From NCBI GenBank assembly GCA_029259635.1, contig JAJDEU010000039.1, forward strand, positions 43,974 to 107,973: a stretch of DNA of 64,000 bases, in the 5' to 3' direction. Origin of the DNA: Planctomycetota bacterium. GTDB taxonomy: Bacteria; Planctomycetota; UBA1135; GCA-002686595. The notes under the pieces were generated by a model. The model ran no database searches, was not told the DNA's origin, and was given only the letters and a program-made list of their open reading frames with translations. Positions within the stretch are counted from its first letter, which is position 1. Each line of letters begins with the position of its first letter. Positions 16,601-25,086 of the stretch are shown piece by piece. The position numbers and the translations under genes were made by a program.

Positions 16601-18619
16601 ATGCGATCAAGCCCGCTCTCAACCGAAGTTATCTCGCAGAAAGTTTTCGCAGTGCAGACCGTCAATTCGCGCAGGCGAGGAGTTTCACTCGCCCTCGCGG
16701 TCGCGCTCTTCGTCTCCGGTTCATGGACCTCGAGCGCTTATGCGGCGCCGGTGCTCTCTGGCACACTCGAGAGCGTCGAAACCGACCTCACTCTGCGCGA
16801 ACTGGAAGAGCGCAGCACGGAAGTCGCGGCGCGGGCAGTCGAGGCCACCGTTGGGCTAAAAATTGGTCGCAACCTCGGTAGCGGAGTCATCGTCAGCGCG
16901 GACGGATACATCATCACAGCCGGACACGTCGTCGACTCTCCCGGTCAAGCGGTGGACATTACGCTAGCTGGCGGACGCGTCATTTCGGGGCGCACTCTCG
17001 GAGTGAATCGCTGGATCGACAGCGGCTTGATCAAGATTGAAGGGAAGGGGCCTTGGCCTTTTCTTGAGATGGGCAGCGGAGCGAGCTTGGACGCCGGCGA
17101 TTGGGTTCTCGCGCTCGGGCACCCCGGTGGAGTCGAAGAGGGACGTCCCCCCGTCGTCCGACTCGGTCGTGTCACTTCGAGCGACGCACGTGTGATCCGC
17201 TCGGACTGCACCATCGTCAGCGGCGACTCGGGCGGACCGCTGGTTGACCTCTCCGGTCGAGTAGTCGGGATTCACACCAGCCTCCGGCCGGTGTTGGTTG
17301 CGAATGATCACTTGCCGGTCGATACCTATCGCCGGACCTGGGATCTCTTGAAGTCGGGCAAGAGCTGGGGCGGCAAGCCGGGCGGACGCGCGATTCTGGG
17401 AGTGAAGGGGGAGTTTCAGGACGGTGGCGTTCGATTGAGCTCGGTAGTCGAAGGACTTGCCGCGGACCTGGCGGGCCTGATGGTCGGCGATGTCATTACC
17501 GCTCTCGGAGAAACCAGTCTCTCCGGTGGATTCGCAGAGCTCGAGCAGCGCATTTCGGAACACAGCGTTGGCGACCCCGTTCAGCTTGCCGTGGATCGCG
17601 ATTCGGAGAGCCTCGACTTTCTCGTGAAGTTGTCGCGTTATGAACAAGGCGAGCCTGTGCGAATCGTGCGGACGCCGTGGTCTGCGCTGCGCAGAAAGAA
17701 GAACGACTCCGTTCTGATGAGAACCTTCCAAGACAGCGTCCGTTCCGTGAAGGATTCGGTGGCGAGCATCGTGTGCAACGGTCAACGGGTCGCGCTCGGT
17801 TCAGTCTTGAGCGAGGACGGGCAGATCCTGACGAAGGCGAGCGAACTCAGCGGTGAAGTGACCTGCTGGATCGCCGGGCACAGCTACGCCGCGGAGCTCG
17901 TCGGCATCAATCGCGAGTACGACCTGGCCCTTCTGCAAATCGACGCGAGCGGACTCGACGCCATTGAGTTTGTGGACGACGAGCCGGAGATCGGTCAGTG
18001 GATCGTGACACCCGGAACAACTTCGCTCCCGATTGCCGTCGGCATCCTGAGTGCTGGGCCGCGCACCATTCCGATTCGCAGCGGCTTTTTAGGAGTCTCC
18101 ATGCAGAATGCGGCGGAAGGCGTGCGGATCGAACGAGTCGTTCAAGACTCGAGCGCTGAGAAGGTCGGGCTGCTTCGCGGAGATTTCCTCGTCAGTGTGA
18201 ACGGCCGTTCCGGGTTGACTCAGAGATCGACTGCGCGAATTCTCGGGGCGCTGCGGCCGAACTCGGAGGTGGAACTCGAGTATCGGCGTGGAGCGGGGAC
18301 CTATCGCGTGCGCGCGGTGCTCGGCTCTCGCCCGGAAGAGGAGAACAATCCGGTCGAACAACAGAACCGCCAAGCGGGGCCGCTCAGCAAACTTCGCTCG
18401 GGATTTCCGACGGCCTTTCAGCACGATACGGTGCTCGTGCCCAGCGAGTGCGGGGGACCGCTGCTCGATCTTTCCGGCCGTGCGATCGGCGTCAACCTAG
18501 CGCGGGCTGGGCGCACCTCGAGCTATGGGTTGCCGGGCGAGTTGGTTCGAAAGTTGGTGGCGAAGATCGAGCGCAAGGCCGCGGATCACTCCGCTACGCC
18601 GGACAAGGTGATGCGGTAG
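16601..18619 (+). CDS. double trypsin-fold/PDZ secreted protease (HtrA/DegP-like), second domain degenerate and permuted
   Basis: 672 residues with signal peptide (GVSLALAVALFVSGSWTSSAYA). First protease domain: H109 (TAGHVVD), D140 (IDSGLIKI) and S210 (SGDSGGPL), a complete triad. PDZ1 lies at about 262-345. A second trypsin-like half follows (about 380-485) with D441 (YDLALLQI) but KAS instead of the catalytic His. PDZ2 (about 495-575) comes next, and only then the strand that should carry the Ser, which reads SECGGPLLDL (Cys617). The second domain is thus interrupted by PDZ2 and lacks His. It probably degrades or binds misfolded envelope proteins, with domain 2 as a binding module. Its last 34 bases overlap the convergent gene. 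Confidence 0.85.
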   Translation: MRSSPLSTEVISQKVFAVQTVNSRRRGVSLALAVALFVSGSWTSSAYAAPVLSGTLESVETDLTLRELEERSTEVAARAVEATVGLKIGRNLGSGVIVSADGYIITAGHVVDSPGQAVDITLAGGRVISGRTLGVNRWIDSGLIKIEGKGPWPFLEMGSGASLDAGDWVLALGHPGGVEEGRPPVVRLGRVTSSDARVIRSDCTIVSGDSGGPLVDLSGRVVGIHTSLRPVLVANDHLPVDTYRRTWDLLKSGKSWGGKPGGRAILGVKGEFQDGGVRLSSVVEGLAADLAGLMVGDVITALGETSLSGGFAELEQRISEHSVGDPVQLAVDRDSESLDFLVKLSRYEQGEPVRIVRTPWSALRRKKNDSVLMRTFQDSVRSVKDSVASIVCNGQRVALGSVLSEDGQILTKASELSGEVTCWIAGHSYAAELVGINREYDLALLQIDASGLDAIEFVDDEPEIGQWIVTPGTTSLPIAVGILSAGPRTIPIRSGFLGVSMQNAAEGVRIERVVQDSSAEKVGLLRGDFLVSVNGRSGLTQRSTARILGALRPNSEVELEYRRGAGTYRVRAVLGSRPEEENNPVEQQNRQAGPLSKLRSGFPTAFQHDTVLVPSECGGPLLDLSGRAIGVNLARAGRTSSYGLPGELVRKLVAKIERKAADHSATPDKVMR

Positions 18620-20694
18620 GGCGACGGAGCGGAGACGGCGTCGTGCGTAAACTCGAGCGTTGTCGACTTCTCGCCGGGGCTGCTCGTCGGTCGAAAGAAG
18701 AGCCTGAAGAAAGTGGCGTCTCCGGCGCCAAGCGTCGCCTCCGCTAGACAGCTGTTATTCACCGCCAAGCGCATCTCGTTGGCGATCTCCGGCCTGAATT
18801 CCAAGTCGATATTCGCGACTCCGCCGGCGCAGGCGTGGCAGTAGCTCATGATGGTTCCGCGTTCGCACAGCTGTCCCTGACAGGAGAGTCCGCAGGTGTC
18901 GAGCGGCGGGCAGTATTCGTGGGTGTGGCGAGCATTGAACGCGTGGCCGAGCTCATGCGCCAGAACGTCGAAGTCCCAGTACAGCGCGCTGCTGCCTCCG
19001 GTGTACGTGCTCCAATCGGTACTCGCGGTCAATCCGGTGGAGACTCCGAAGCCGTAGTTTTGATCGCAGAGCACATTGATGTAGCTCATGCCGCCGCCGA
19101 GTGCGCCGGAGAGCAGGTGGGCAAGGTCGGCGGTCACAGGCCAGCTCTCTCCATAGATCGGAGCCCACTCCTGTTGAAACTCGGCGAGCAAGTGTTCGAC
19201 GGTTCCACCGGAGTCCTGCGTGGTCCACGGATCGTCAGGCGTGGTGTGGATTCCCAGGTAGACGATTTGAAAGGTCGTCGCGACGTCGTTGTGAAAGCGG
19301 TCGCTCACGGAGGCGACGAGCTGGGTAACGTAGTTGGCGAGCAGTGTCGAGTCGCCGAATTTTTGGAAGAGCTGATAGTCGGTTTCGAGGGCGAGGCGGC
19401 AGACGTAGGGGACATGGCTTCCTCCGTCTGTGGTCGCAGCCGAGGTGATCATGCCCTGCTCTTGCCCGGGAACTTCACTGACCCCGCTACACAGGTTGGC
19501 AGCCGTTGGGACCACTGCGCTGTGGAGCGCGGAGTTGACGATCATGCTGGACGGCGCGGACCAACTCGCACCGGCTTGTAGATGCATGGTCTCCGCGTCG
19601 TGATCGCTCGGCGAAATCCAGCCGCGTGATCCGGCTTGCGAGAGCGAGAGGTGAACGGAGGAGCCCGGGTCGCCGACGACGAATCCCGACCAGCTGCTGC
19701 CGCTCCCCGAGAGCGAAGCGAGGCCGCCGGAGACCAGCTCCCCGTCGATCGCCAGTATGGCGTCCGCGCGAACCGGCGACGGAATGCGCTTGAGGTCCAA
19801 GTCGACCGGCGCTCCTCCTGGAACCGGAACACCTCGCAAGACGACGTGCTCGAATTGTTCGAGCTCCTCGAGCATCTCACGAGAGAGCAGGAGCGGAATG
19901 CTGTTCGCGTCGCTATTGGTTGCGGCGCTCACGCCGAAGAGTGGCGAGGCAACGTCGACGGGCGTGGAGGCGATGGTTGCCAGCGAACCGATTTGAACCG
20001 GCGTTTCGATGACGAAGTCCGACGTGTCGCCAGTCGTGATGATCGGTGCAGAGATTCGAAGTGGAGCGACGCCGATGTTGTTCAGCCAAATGTCGATGCC
20101 CGTCTCCGTCGGGATACCGATGGTTTGATGGCCCATGGCAACGTTCGCCATCGTTGAAAGCAGCTCCCCACCCTGGACACTCTTTTCGACCAAGAGTGTC
20201 GAGCTCTCGTCGTCCAAGATGGTCGCAGTGATGTGGGTGCGGCCAGCGACGAATGAATCGCCCACGGGCAGCAGCGCTAGATTCAACGTCTCGTTGCCCT
20301 CAGAGACGCCGTCGTCGAGCGGGTTCCAGGAGATGGTCATCCGGTCTCCGCTCTGCGCGCCGATCGGAAAGGTCACGGTCAGTGCGCCAAGCGCGATGTA
20401 GTCGGTGCCGGGCACAGCCGTTCCCGTCCCTAAATCGACGACGAAGTACTCCACGGGTTCTTCGAGGGTTCCGAACGGGACGAAGATCTCAACCTCGACG
20501 GACACCGAAGAACCGGTCTCCGGAGACTGCGAGCTCGTCGAGGCGAACTGTGCGCTGACGACACTCCCACCTCCGCCACCGCCGCCTCCTCCGCACGCGG
20601 CAAGGCCCAACACGAACGGCAGGATTAGCGGCATCCGGACAAGCCAGTTCGCTGGCTTTGCAGCGCTTCTCGAAAGGGCAGTTTGGCTTGTCAC
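18586..20694 (-). CDS. lipoprotein metzincin-like zinc protease with Calx-beta domain
   Basis: 702 residues from the GTG at 20692-20694, which gives a basic n-region before the hydrophobic stretch; the ATG at 20634 (MPLILPF) is the alternative. Lipobox LAAC is followed by nine glycines. A Calx-beta repeat spans roughly residues 35-160 (ending DDGVSEGNETLNLALLPVG...TILDDE). A choice-of-anchor-D-like beta region follows. The zinc site is HELGHAFNARH (H580, E581, H584, H590) with met-turn TIMSYCH, as in M12B/reprolysin-type metzincins; Asn replaces the usual Gly before the third ligand. Cys-rich loops surround it. Secreted, probably surface-bound endopeptidase. Confidence 0.8.
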   Translation of the reverse strand: MTSQTALSRSAAKPANWLVRMPLILPFVLGLAACGGGGGGGGGSVVSAQFASTSSQSPETGSSVSVEVEIFVPFGTLEEPVEYFVVDLGTGTAVPGTDYIALGALTVTFPIGAQSGDRMTISWNPLDDGVSEGNETLNLALLPVGDSFVAGRTHITATILDDESSTLLVEKSVQGGELLSTMANVAMGHQTIGIPTETGIDIWLNNIGVAPLRISAPIITTGDTSDFVIETPVQIGSLATIASTPVDVASPLFGVSAATNSDANSIPLLLSREMLEELEQFEHVVLRGVPVPGGAPVDLDLKRIPSPVRADAILAIDGELVSGGLASLSGSGSSWSGFVVGDPGSSVHLSLSQAGSRGWISPSDHDAETMHLQAGASWSAPSSMIVNSALHSAVVPTAANLCSGVSEVPGQEQGMITSAATTDGGSHVPYVCRLALETDYQLFQKFGDSTLLANYVTQLVASVSDRFHNDVATTFQIVYLGIHTTPDDPWTTQDSGGTVEHLLAEFQQEWAPIYGESWPVTADLAHLLSGALGGGMSYINVLCDQNYGFGVSTGLTASTDWSTYTGGSSALYWDFDVLAHELGHAFNARHTHEYCPPLDTCGLSCQGQLCERGTIMSYCHACAGGVANIDLEFRPEIANEMRLAVNNSCLAEATLGAGDATFFRLFFRPTSSPGEKSTTLEFTHDAVSAPSPYRITLSGVAE

Positions 20695-20975
20695 GATGAA
20701 TCGACCGGGTGTGAAACTCGCTGGGATTCGATAAGTCGAATTCAGCTCTTTGCGTATCGGAATGCGCCACCCAACGGATAAAGCAGAGCTCGTTTTCCTA
20801 GAGGAAGGATCTCGAATGGCCGAAGGACGCCCCCAATGCCGGAATGTTTTTCTGCCTTCTGACCGGAGAGCCGAAGTCTCGGTCGCTTGTTCTTGAGAAA
20901 GCAGCGCAACGCACTGAGGTTTTGGAGCGATCGTCCGATACATAAGACCTGTCGAGATTCGACGGACCCCAACTC

Positions 20976-22121
20976 ATGCTGTCGAAATTTGTACAAATGC
21001 TTCTCGGCTGGATCACGCGCTTTGCCAGCAGCTTCGATCGTCAGCCCGTGGCGCGAGCGAAGCCCCGCAAGGCGAAGCCCCGAAAGGCGAAGCCTCGGCC
21101 GCGGCAGTCCACTCCCGCGGCACCGAACCGCACGGAGCCCGATGCCGACCCCGAGCATCCGAAGGAGGAAGGGGCTCAGGTCGAACCGAGCACTGAAGTC
21201 GAAGCCCTAGCGATGCCGGAGCCGGGTCGCGAGATCCCGTTGGAGAGCGATCAGGTCACTACTGGACCGCTTCGTACTCGACAGCGACAAATCCTGGACC
21301 GAATCGGCGAGCGCATCGAGCGCGGGCAGTTCAACCTTCCACACCTGCCGTCGACGAGCATGGTGGTGATGGATCTGGCGGCGAACCCCTCCAGTGAGAT
21401 CCCGGAAATCGTCCAGAGCCTCTCAACGGATCCGGTGTTGTCCACGCGGCTCTTGCGGATGGCGAACTCTGCGCTGTACGCCACTCAGGAGCCCGTTGAA
21501 ACTCTCCACGAAGCGATCATGCGAGTCGGGATGCGAGAGCTGCGCTCTCTGATTCTCGCCTTGTCGATGCGTCAGGTGATCTTTCGGAAGGGCAACCTCA
21601 CGAGCTACGCCGAGGAGACCTGGCGGCAAGCCTATTCCGTCGCCGTGATTTGCCGCTCGATCTCCGAGAAGTGCGGCATGCCCTCGGACAAAATGTTCTT
21701 GCTCGGACTCCTGCACGATGTCGGAAAGATCGCCCTGCTCTCGATGCTGCAGAAGGAGATCAAGGAGGCGAGCGATGCGACGCCCACCCTGGTCGGGCGA
21801 GCGTTCCTCGAATACCACGAGAGCGTGGGCGCGCTGATGGCGGAGGGCTGGAAGCTCTCCGACGAGTTCATCTCGGTCGCCGGCTGCCACCATGACTTCG
21901 AGAGCAACAAGCTCTACTCGCGGTCGGCCGCCGTTGTCTCGCTGGCTCACCGGCTCGATATGAATCTCTCCGGCGGAGACGCCGGAATCTACTGGTCGGA
22001 AACGAGCTATCCTGAGATGGAATATCTAGGACTCAATCCCGACGCTCAGCGTGACGTGATCGAGACGGCACACGTGGCCTTCACGACGAATCGAGACGGC
22101 GAGCAAGGAGAAGCCGCTTAG
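20976..22121 (+). CDS. HDOD-domain signalling protein
   Basis: 381 residues. The N-terminus has a hydrophobic/amphipathic start, then a basic repeat KPRKA-KPRKA-KPRPR (29-43) and an acidic Pro/Glu linker to about 95. The HDOD domain runs from about 115 to 330: STDPVLSTRLLRMANSALY, ETLHEAIMRVGMRELRSL, and an HD-like LLHDVGKIALL (H247-D248). HDOD proteins are usually non-enzymatic output or scaffold modules in signalling, motility or stress responses. No GGDEF, EAL or receiver domain is attached. It is monocistronic in this window and ends 19 bp from the convergent rmlB. Confidence 0.85.
   Translation: MLSKFVQMLLGWITRFASSFDRQPVARAKPRKAKPRKAKPRPRQSTPAAPNRTEPDADPEHPKEEGAQVEPSTEVEALAMPEPGREIPLESDQVTTGPLRTRQRQILDRIGERIERGQFNLPHLPSTSMVVMDLAANPSSEIPEIVQSLSTDPVLSTRLLRMANSALYATQEPVETLHEAIMRVGMRELRSLILALSMRQVIFRKGNLTSYAEETWRQAYSVAVICRSISEKCGMPSDKMFLLGLLHDVGKIALLSMLQKEIKEASDATPTLVGRAFLEYHESVGALMAEGWKLSDEFISVAGCHHDFESNKLYSRSAAVVSLAHRLDMNLSGGDAGIYWSETSYPEMEYLGLNPDAQRDVIETAHVAFTTNRDGEQGEAA
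21057..21101 (+). repeat. three 15-bp tandem units in the HDOD gene
   Basis: GCGAAGCCCCGCAAG, GCGAAGCCCCGAAAG and GCGAAGCCTCGGCCG follow each other in frame and encode the KPRKA-type basic repeat. Unit number could vary by slippage without breaking the frame. Confidence 0.75.
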
Positions 22122-22140
22122 TGCTTCGCGACTCGCGCGC

Positions 22141-23112
22141 TTAGACCGTGGCGGCAAGAACCGCGTTGGCCTCTTGCAGCCAGTCGGTGTTGTCGAGATA
22201 CCAACCGACGGTGTCGGCCAGCGTTGCTTCGAGATCGTAGGCCGGAGTCCAATCGAGGTCGCGTTCCGCTTTCTTCGCTTCCATCCAGTACCGCAGGTCG
22301 TAGGCCTTGCGATCTTCGACGGGCTCGACCGTGCCCTTGCCGACGATCGCTTGCACACGTTCGATCACGTCATGCGTGTACGCCTCGGAGGCTTCCGAAG
22401 GTGCGATGTTGTAGGCCTCGCCGGAGATGCCTTTGCGAAGCGCCGCTTCGATGCCCGAGACGTGATCGTTCACGTGCATCCACATGCGTTGCGCCGGTGT
22501 CTTGAAGAGCGGGAAGGGGCGACCTTCTAAGAAGCAGGTGACCGCTTTCGGAACGGCCTTCTCGGGGAACTGACGCGGACCGATCGTGTTTGCGCCGCGC
22601 GTAACAACGACGTCGAGTCCCATCGTTCCGTGGTAGCTCGAGAGCATCAACTCGGCTGCGGCTTTCGTTACCGAGTAGGGATTACGAGGAACGATTGGCG
22701 AGCTTTCCGTCCAGGGCTCGTTCTCTTCGAGCGCGTCGCCGAAGACCTCGTCGGTCGACACGTGAACCATTCGAATACCGCGCTTGTGGGCTTCGAGTGC
22801 CAGCACGCGCGCGCCGAGGACATTCGACTGCCAGAAGGAGAGGTCATCGTCGATCGAGCGATCCACGTGGCTCTCCGCCGCGAAGTTGATGATCGCATCC
22901 GGCTCGCACTCGTCGAGCACCGCGGCGATGCGGGGGCCATCGGAGATATCGGCGCGGACATCGTTCGTGGAGGGGTGAAGATTGCGAACGAGCGCTCCCC
23001 AGCCTCCGAAATCGATCCCCGTGATCTGATAGCGATCGTTGAAGTTGTTGCAAAAGGCCGAGGCGATGAAGCCTAGGTGACCTGTGACGACGATTTTCTT
23101 GGGGACGGACAT
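22141..23112 (-). CDS. rmlB: dTDP-glucose 4,6-dehydratase-like NAD-dependent epimerase/dehydratase
   Basis: 323 residues from the ATG at 23110-23112; an ATG at 23130 adds six residues. Extended short-chain dehydrogenase: the NAD loop is VTGHLGFIASAF (third Gly changed to Ala), the active-site T-D-E triplet is in VSTDEVFGDA and the Y-x-x-x-K pair in YSVTKAAAEL. The SDE family RmlB reaction gives dTDP-4-keto-6-deoxyglucose, precursor of rhamnose and other deoxysugars. No rmlA, rmlC or rmlD is adjacent, so the exact nucleotide sugar is uncertain. It probably feeds surface glycans made by the GT-C enzymes in this window. Confidence 0.85.
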   Translation of the reverse strand: MSVPKKIVVTGHLGFIASAFCNNFNDRYQITGIDFGGWGALVRNLHPSTNDVRADISDGPRIAAVLDECEPDAIINFAAESHVDRSIDDDLSFWQSNVLGARVLALEAHKRGIRMVHVSTDEVFGDALEENEPWTESSPIVPRNPYSVTKAAAELMLSSYHGTMGLDVVVTRGANTIGPRQFPEKAVPKAVTCFLEGRPFPLFKTPAQRMWMHVNDHVSGIEAALRKGISGEAYNIAPSEASEAYTHDVIERVQAIVGKGTVEPVEDRKAYDLRYWMEAKKAERDLDWTPAYDLEATLADTVGWYLDNTDWLQEANAVLAATV

Positions 23113-23256
23113 GGGGGCAGAGCAAAACACGTCCTCCGCAACCCGGCAAGATCAGAGCGCGGCATTCTCAATGGCTCTGGCAATGAGAGGGGCTCATGCG
23201 AGAATCTAGCGGCCCACGGCCGTGCTGCTCAAGAGCCCCGCACCGGCGCCGACCTC

Positions 23257-25086
23257 ATGATCGATCCGTCCAGCGAGAACGCGAGAATCAACGACCCGCT
23301 GCGGGAGCGAGCCAGCCGTCCGCTCCGCTGGTGGGCGCCGGCGCTCGGAGCCCTGCTCGTGCCGGTGGCCTTAATCGGTCAGAGCTGGGCGGCCGCACAC
23401 CCGGAGTGGGTCGAAGAGCACTACTCGCGAGAAATCTTCCCGAGCATCTCATCGCGGCTGGCGCGTTTCGCCGAGCCCTTCCCGATGTCCCTGGCCGAGC
23501 TTTTGATCGCGCTGCTCTTGGTCGGTGTTGTGGTCGGCGTCGTTCGAAACTTTCGGCGTCTGATTCATCCGGGCGAGAGCCTGTCCCGAAGGCTCGTCAT
23601 CCTCCTGAATGGTGGCCTCCGCATCGCGGCGCTCGCCGGGGTGCTCTACTGCGGCTACCTCGCCAGCTGGGGACTCAACCATCACCGCCTGTCCTTCGCC
23701 GACGCCGCAGGCTGGGAGGTCAGCTCGCCAACCTCCGACGAGCTTGTGCAGCTTGCGTGCTTGGTCACGGACGACCTGTCGAGGATCCGCGCCGACCTGG
23801 AGGAAGACGAAGCGGGACTCTCGCGCCTCGTGCACAGCCAAACCGAGCTCACTCGCCTGGCGCGCGAAGCCTTTGGGAATCTCGAAGAGCTGCATCCCAG
23901 TCTGCGCGTCGCGCCGGGAGTTCCACGACGTCCGCTACTCTCGCCGCTCTTAACCGCGAGTGGGATCTCGGGGGTCTACTCGCCGTTTACCGCGGAGGCG
24001 CACGTCAACGGCGAGATTCCCGACATGCAGCGCGGCTTTGTTACGTGTCATGAACTGGCGCACAGCCTCGGCTTCGCACGCGAAGACGAGGCGAACTTCT
24101 TGGCCTACCTCGCCTGCAAAAACTCAGGCGATCCGAGTTTGCGGTACTCCGGGCAGCTGGCGGCTTGGCGCTACCTTAGAGGACCGCTTGCCCGCGCGAA
24201 CCCCACGCGATTAATCGGCATAAAGGAACGACTCAGGCCGCCCGTACTGCTCGACCTTCAAGCGATGCAAGAGTTTTGGCAGCGCAAGCACTCTTCGATT
24301 ACGAAGATCGGCACGAAGCTCAACAACAGCTACCTCGTCAGCCAGGGGCAGACGAGCGGCGTCGCGACTTACGGGCTGGCGGTAGACCTCCTCGTCGCTG
24401 ATTGGCGCCGCTCGGAACCGAACTATTCAGAGGAGCCGCTCTTGAGCGCGATGCGCGAAGTCGAGGAACGCGTGGTGCGTGTCGCGTTCGTCGGAGGCTG
24501 TTTTACTTCCGGGGGCAAAGAACCCGAACGGCGTGGCTTTCCCGATCGCGTCGGTGAGATGCTCTCCGCCGCGGGCATCAGCGCGAGCATCTATAACTTG
24601 GGCTCCTGTCACCAGCGATCCGAGAGCACTTTGCGAGCGGTGCATGCCGCGATCGAGGTGCAGGCGGATGTCGTCGTGCTCGAGTATGGCGCTGCGGATC
24701 TCTCGGGCGGAGAGAGCCCGGCGAGCTTGAAAGAGGGATTCGAACAAGCCATGCGAGCCGCTCGCCAGGCCGGTCTGCGCGTCTTGGTTCTGACAGGCAT
24801 ACGCGCGGACTTGGCGAGGAACTTGGACCGGGCCGTAGCTCTGGATGACATGCTCCGCTCGCAAGCGGAGATTCGAGGACTTTCCGTGGTGACGTTCTTC
24901 ACGGACGGCATCGCCGGTGAGAGGAGTGCTCTGCGCGCTGACCTGGAACATCCGAATTTGGAGAGCGTCTGGGTGCTTGCGGATCGCGTCGTTCCTCAGC
25001 TGCGCAAAGTGATCCGCAGAGTGCGCAGAGCTTGGGCGCTTGAATGGGTTGAATCCGGTGAGGGTGAGGCTTCGAGTGAGCGCTGA
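23257..25086 (+). CDS. DUF3810-like membrane zincin fused to a C-terminal SGNH-hydrolase-like domain with Cys in place of Ser
   Basis: 609 residues from the ATG at 23257. Three N-terminal membrane segments (about 28-42, 80-97, 115-138) lead into a DUF3810-type domain with a zincin motif HELAH (H265, E266, H269) and E278 in REDEANFLAYL. From about 407 an SGNH-like fold follows. Block I reads AFVGGCFTSG (C415 where GDS normally has Ser), block II is NLGSC, block III is EYGAAD (Asn of GxND lost), and block V keeps D562-x-x-H565 (DLEHPNL). It aligns region by region with the intact TesA-like protein at 38940. The fusion is the notable point; both activities are inferred. The last bases overlap the next gene. 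Confidence 0.65.
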   Translation: MIDPSSENARINDPLRERASRPLRWWAPALGALLVPVALIGQSWAAAHPEWVEEHYSREIFPSISSRLARFAEPFPMSLAELLIALLLVGVVVGVVRNFRRLIHPGESLSRRLVILLNGGLRIAALAGVLYCGYLASWGLNHHRLSFADAAGWEVSSPTSDELVQLACLVTDDLSRIRADLEEDEAGLSRLVHSQTELTRLAREAFGNLEELHPSLRVAPGVPRRPLLSPLLTASGISGVYSPFTAEAHVNGEIPDMQRGFVTCHELAHSLGFAREDEANFLAYLACKNSGDPSLRYSGQLAAWRYLRGPLARANPTRLIGIKERLRPPVLLDLQAMQEFWQRKHSSITKIGTKLNNSYLVSQGQTSGVATYGLAVDLLVADWRRSEPNYSEEPLLSAMREVEERVVRVAFVGGCFTSGGKEPERRGFPDRVGEMLSAAGISASIYNLGSCHQRSESTLRAVHAAIEVQADVVVLEYGAADLSGGESPASLKEGFEQAMRAARQAGLRVLVLTGIRADLARNLDRAVALDDMLRSQAEIRGLSVVTFFTDGIAGERSALRADLEHPNLESVWVLADRVVPQLRKVIRRVRRAWALEWVESGEGEASSER

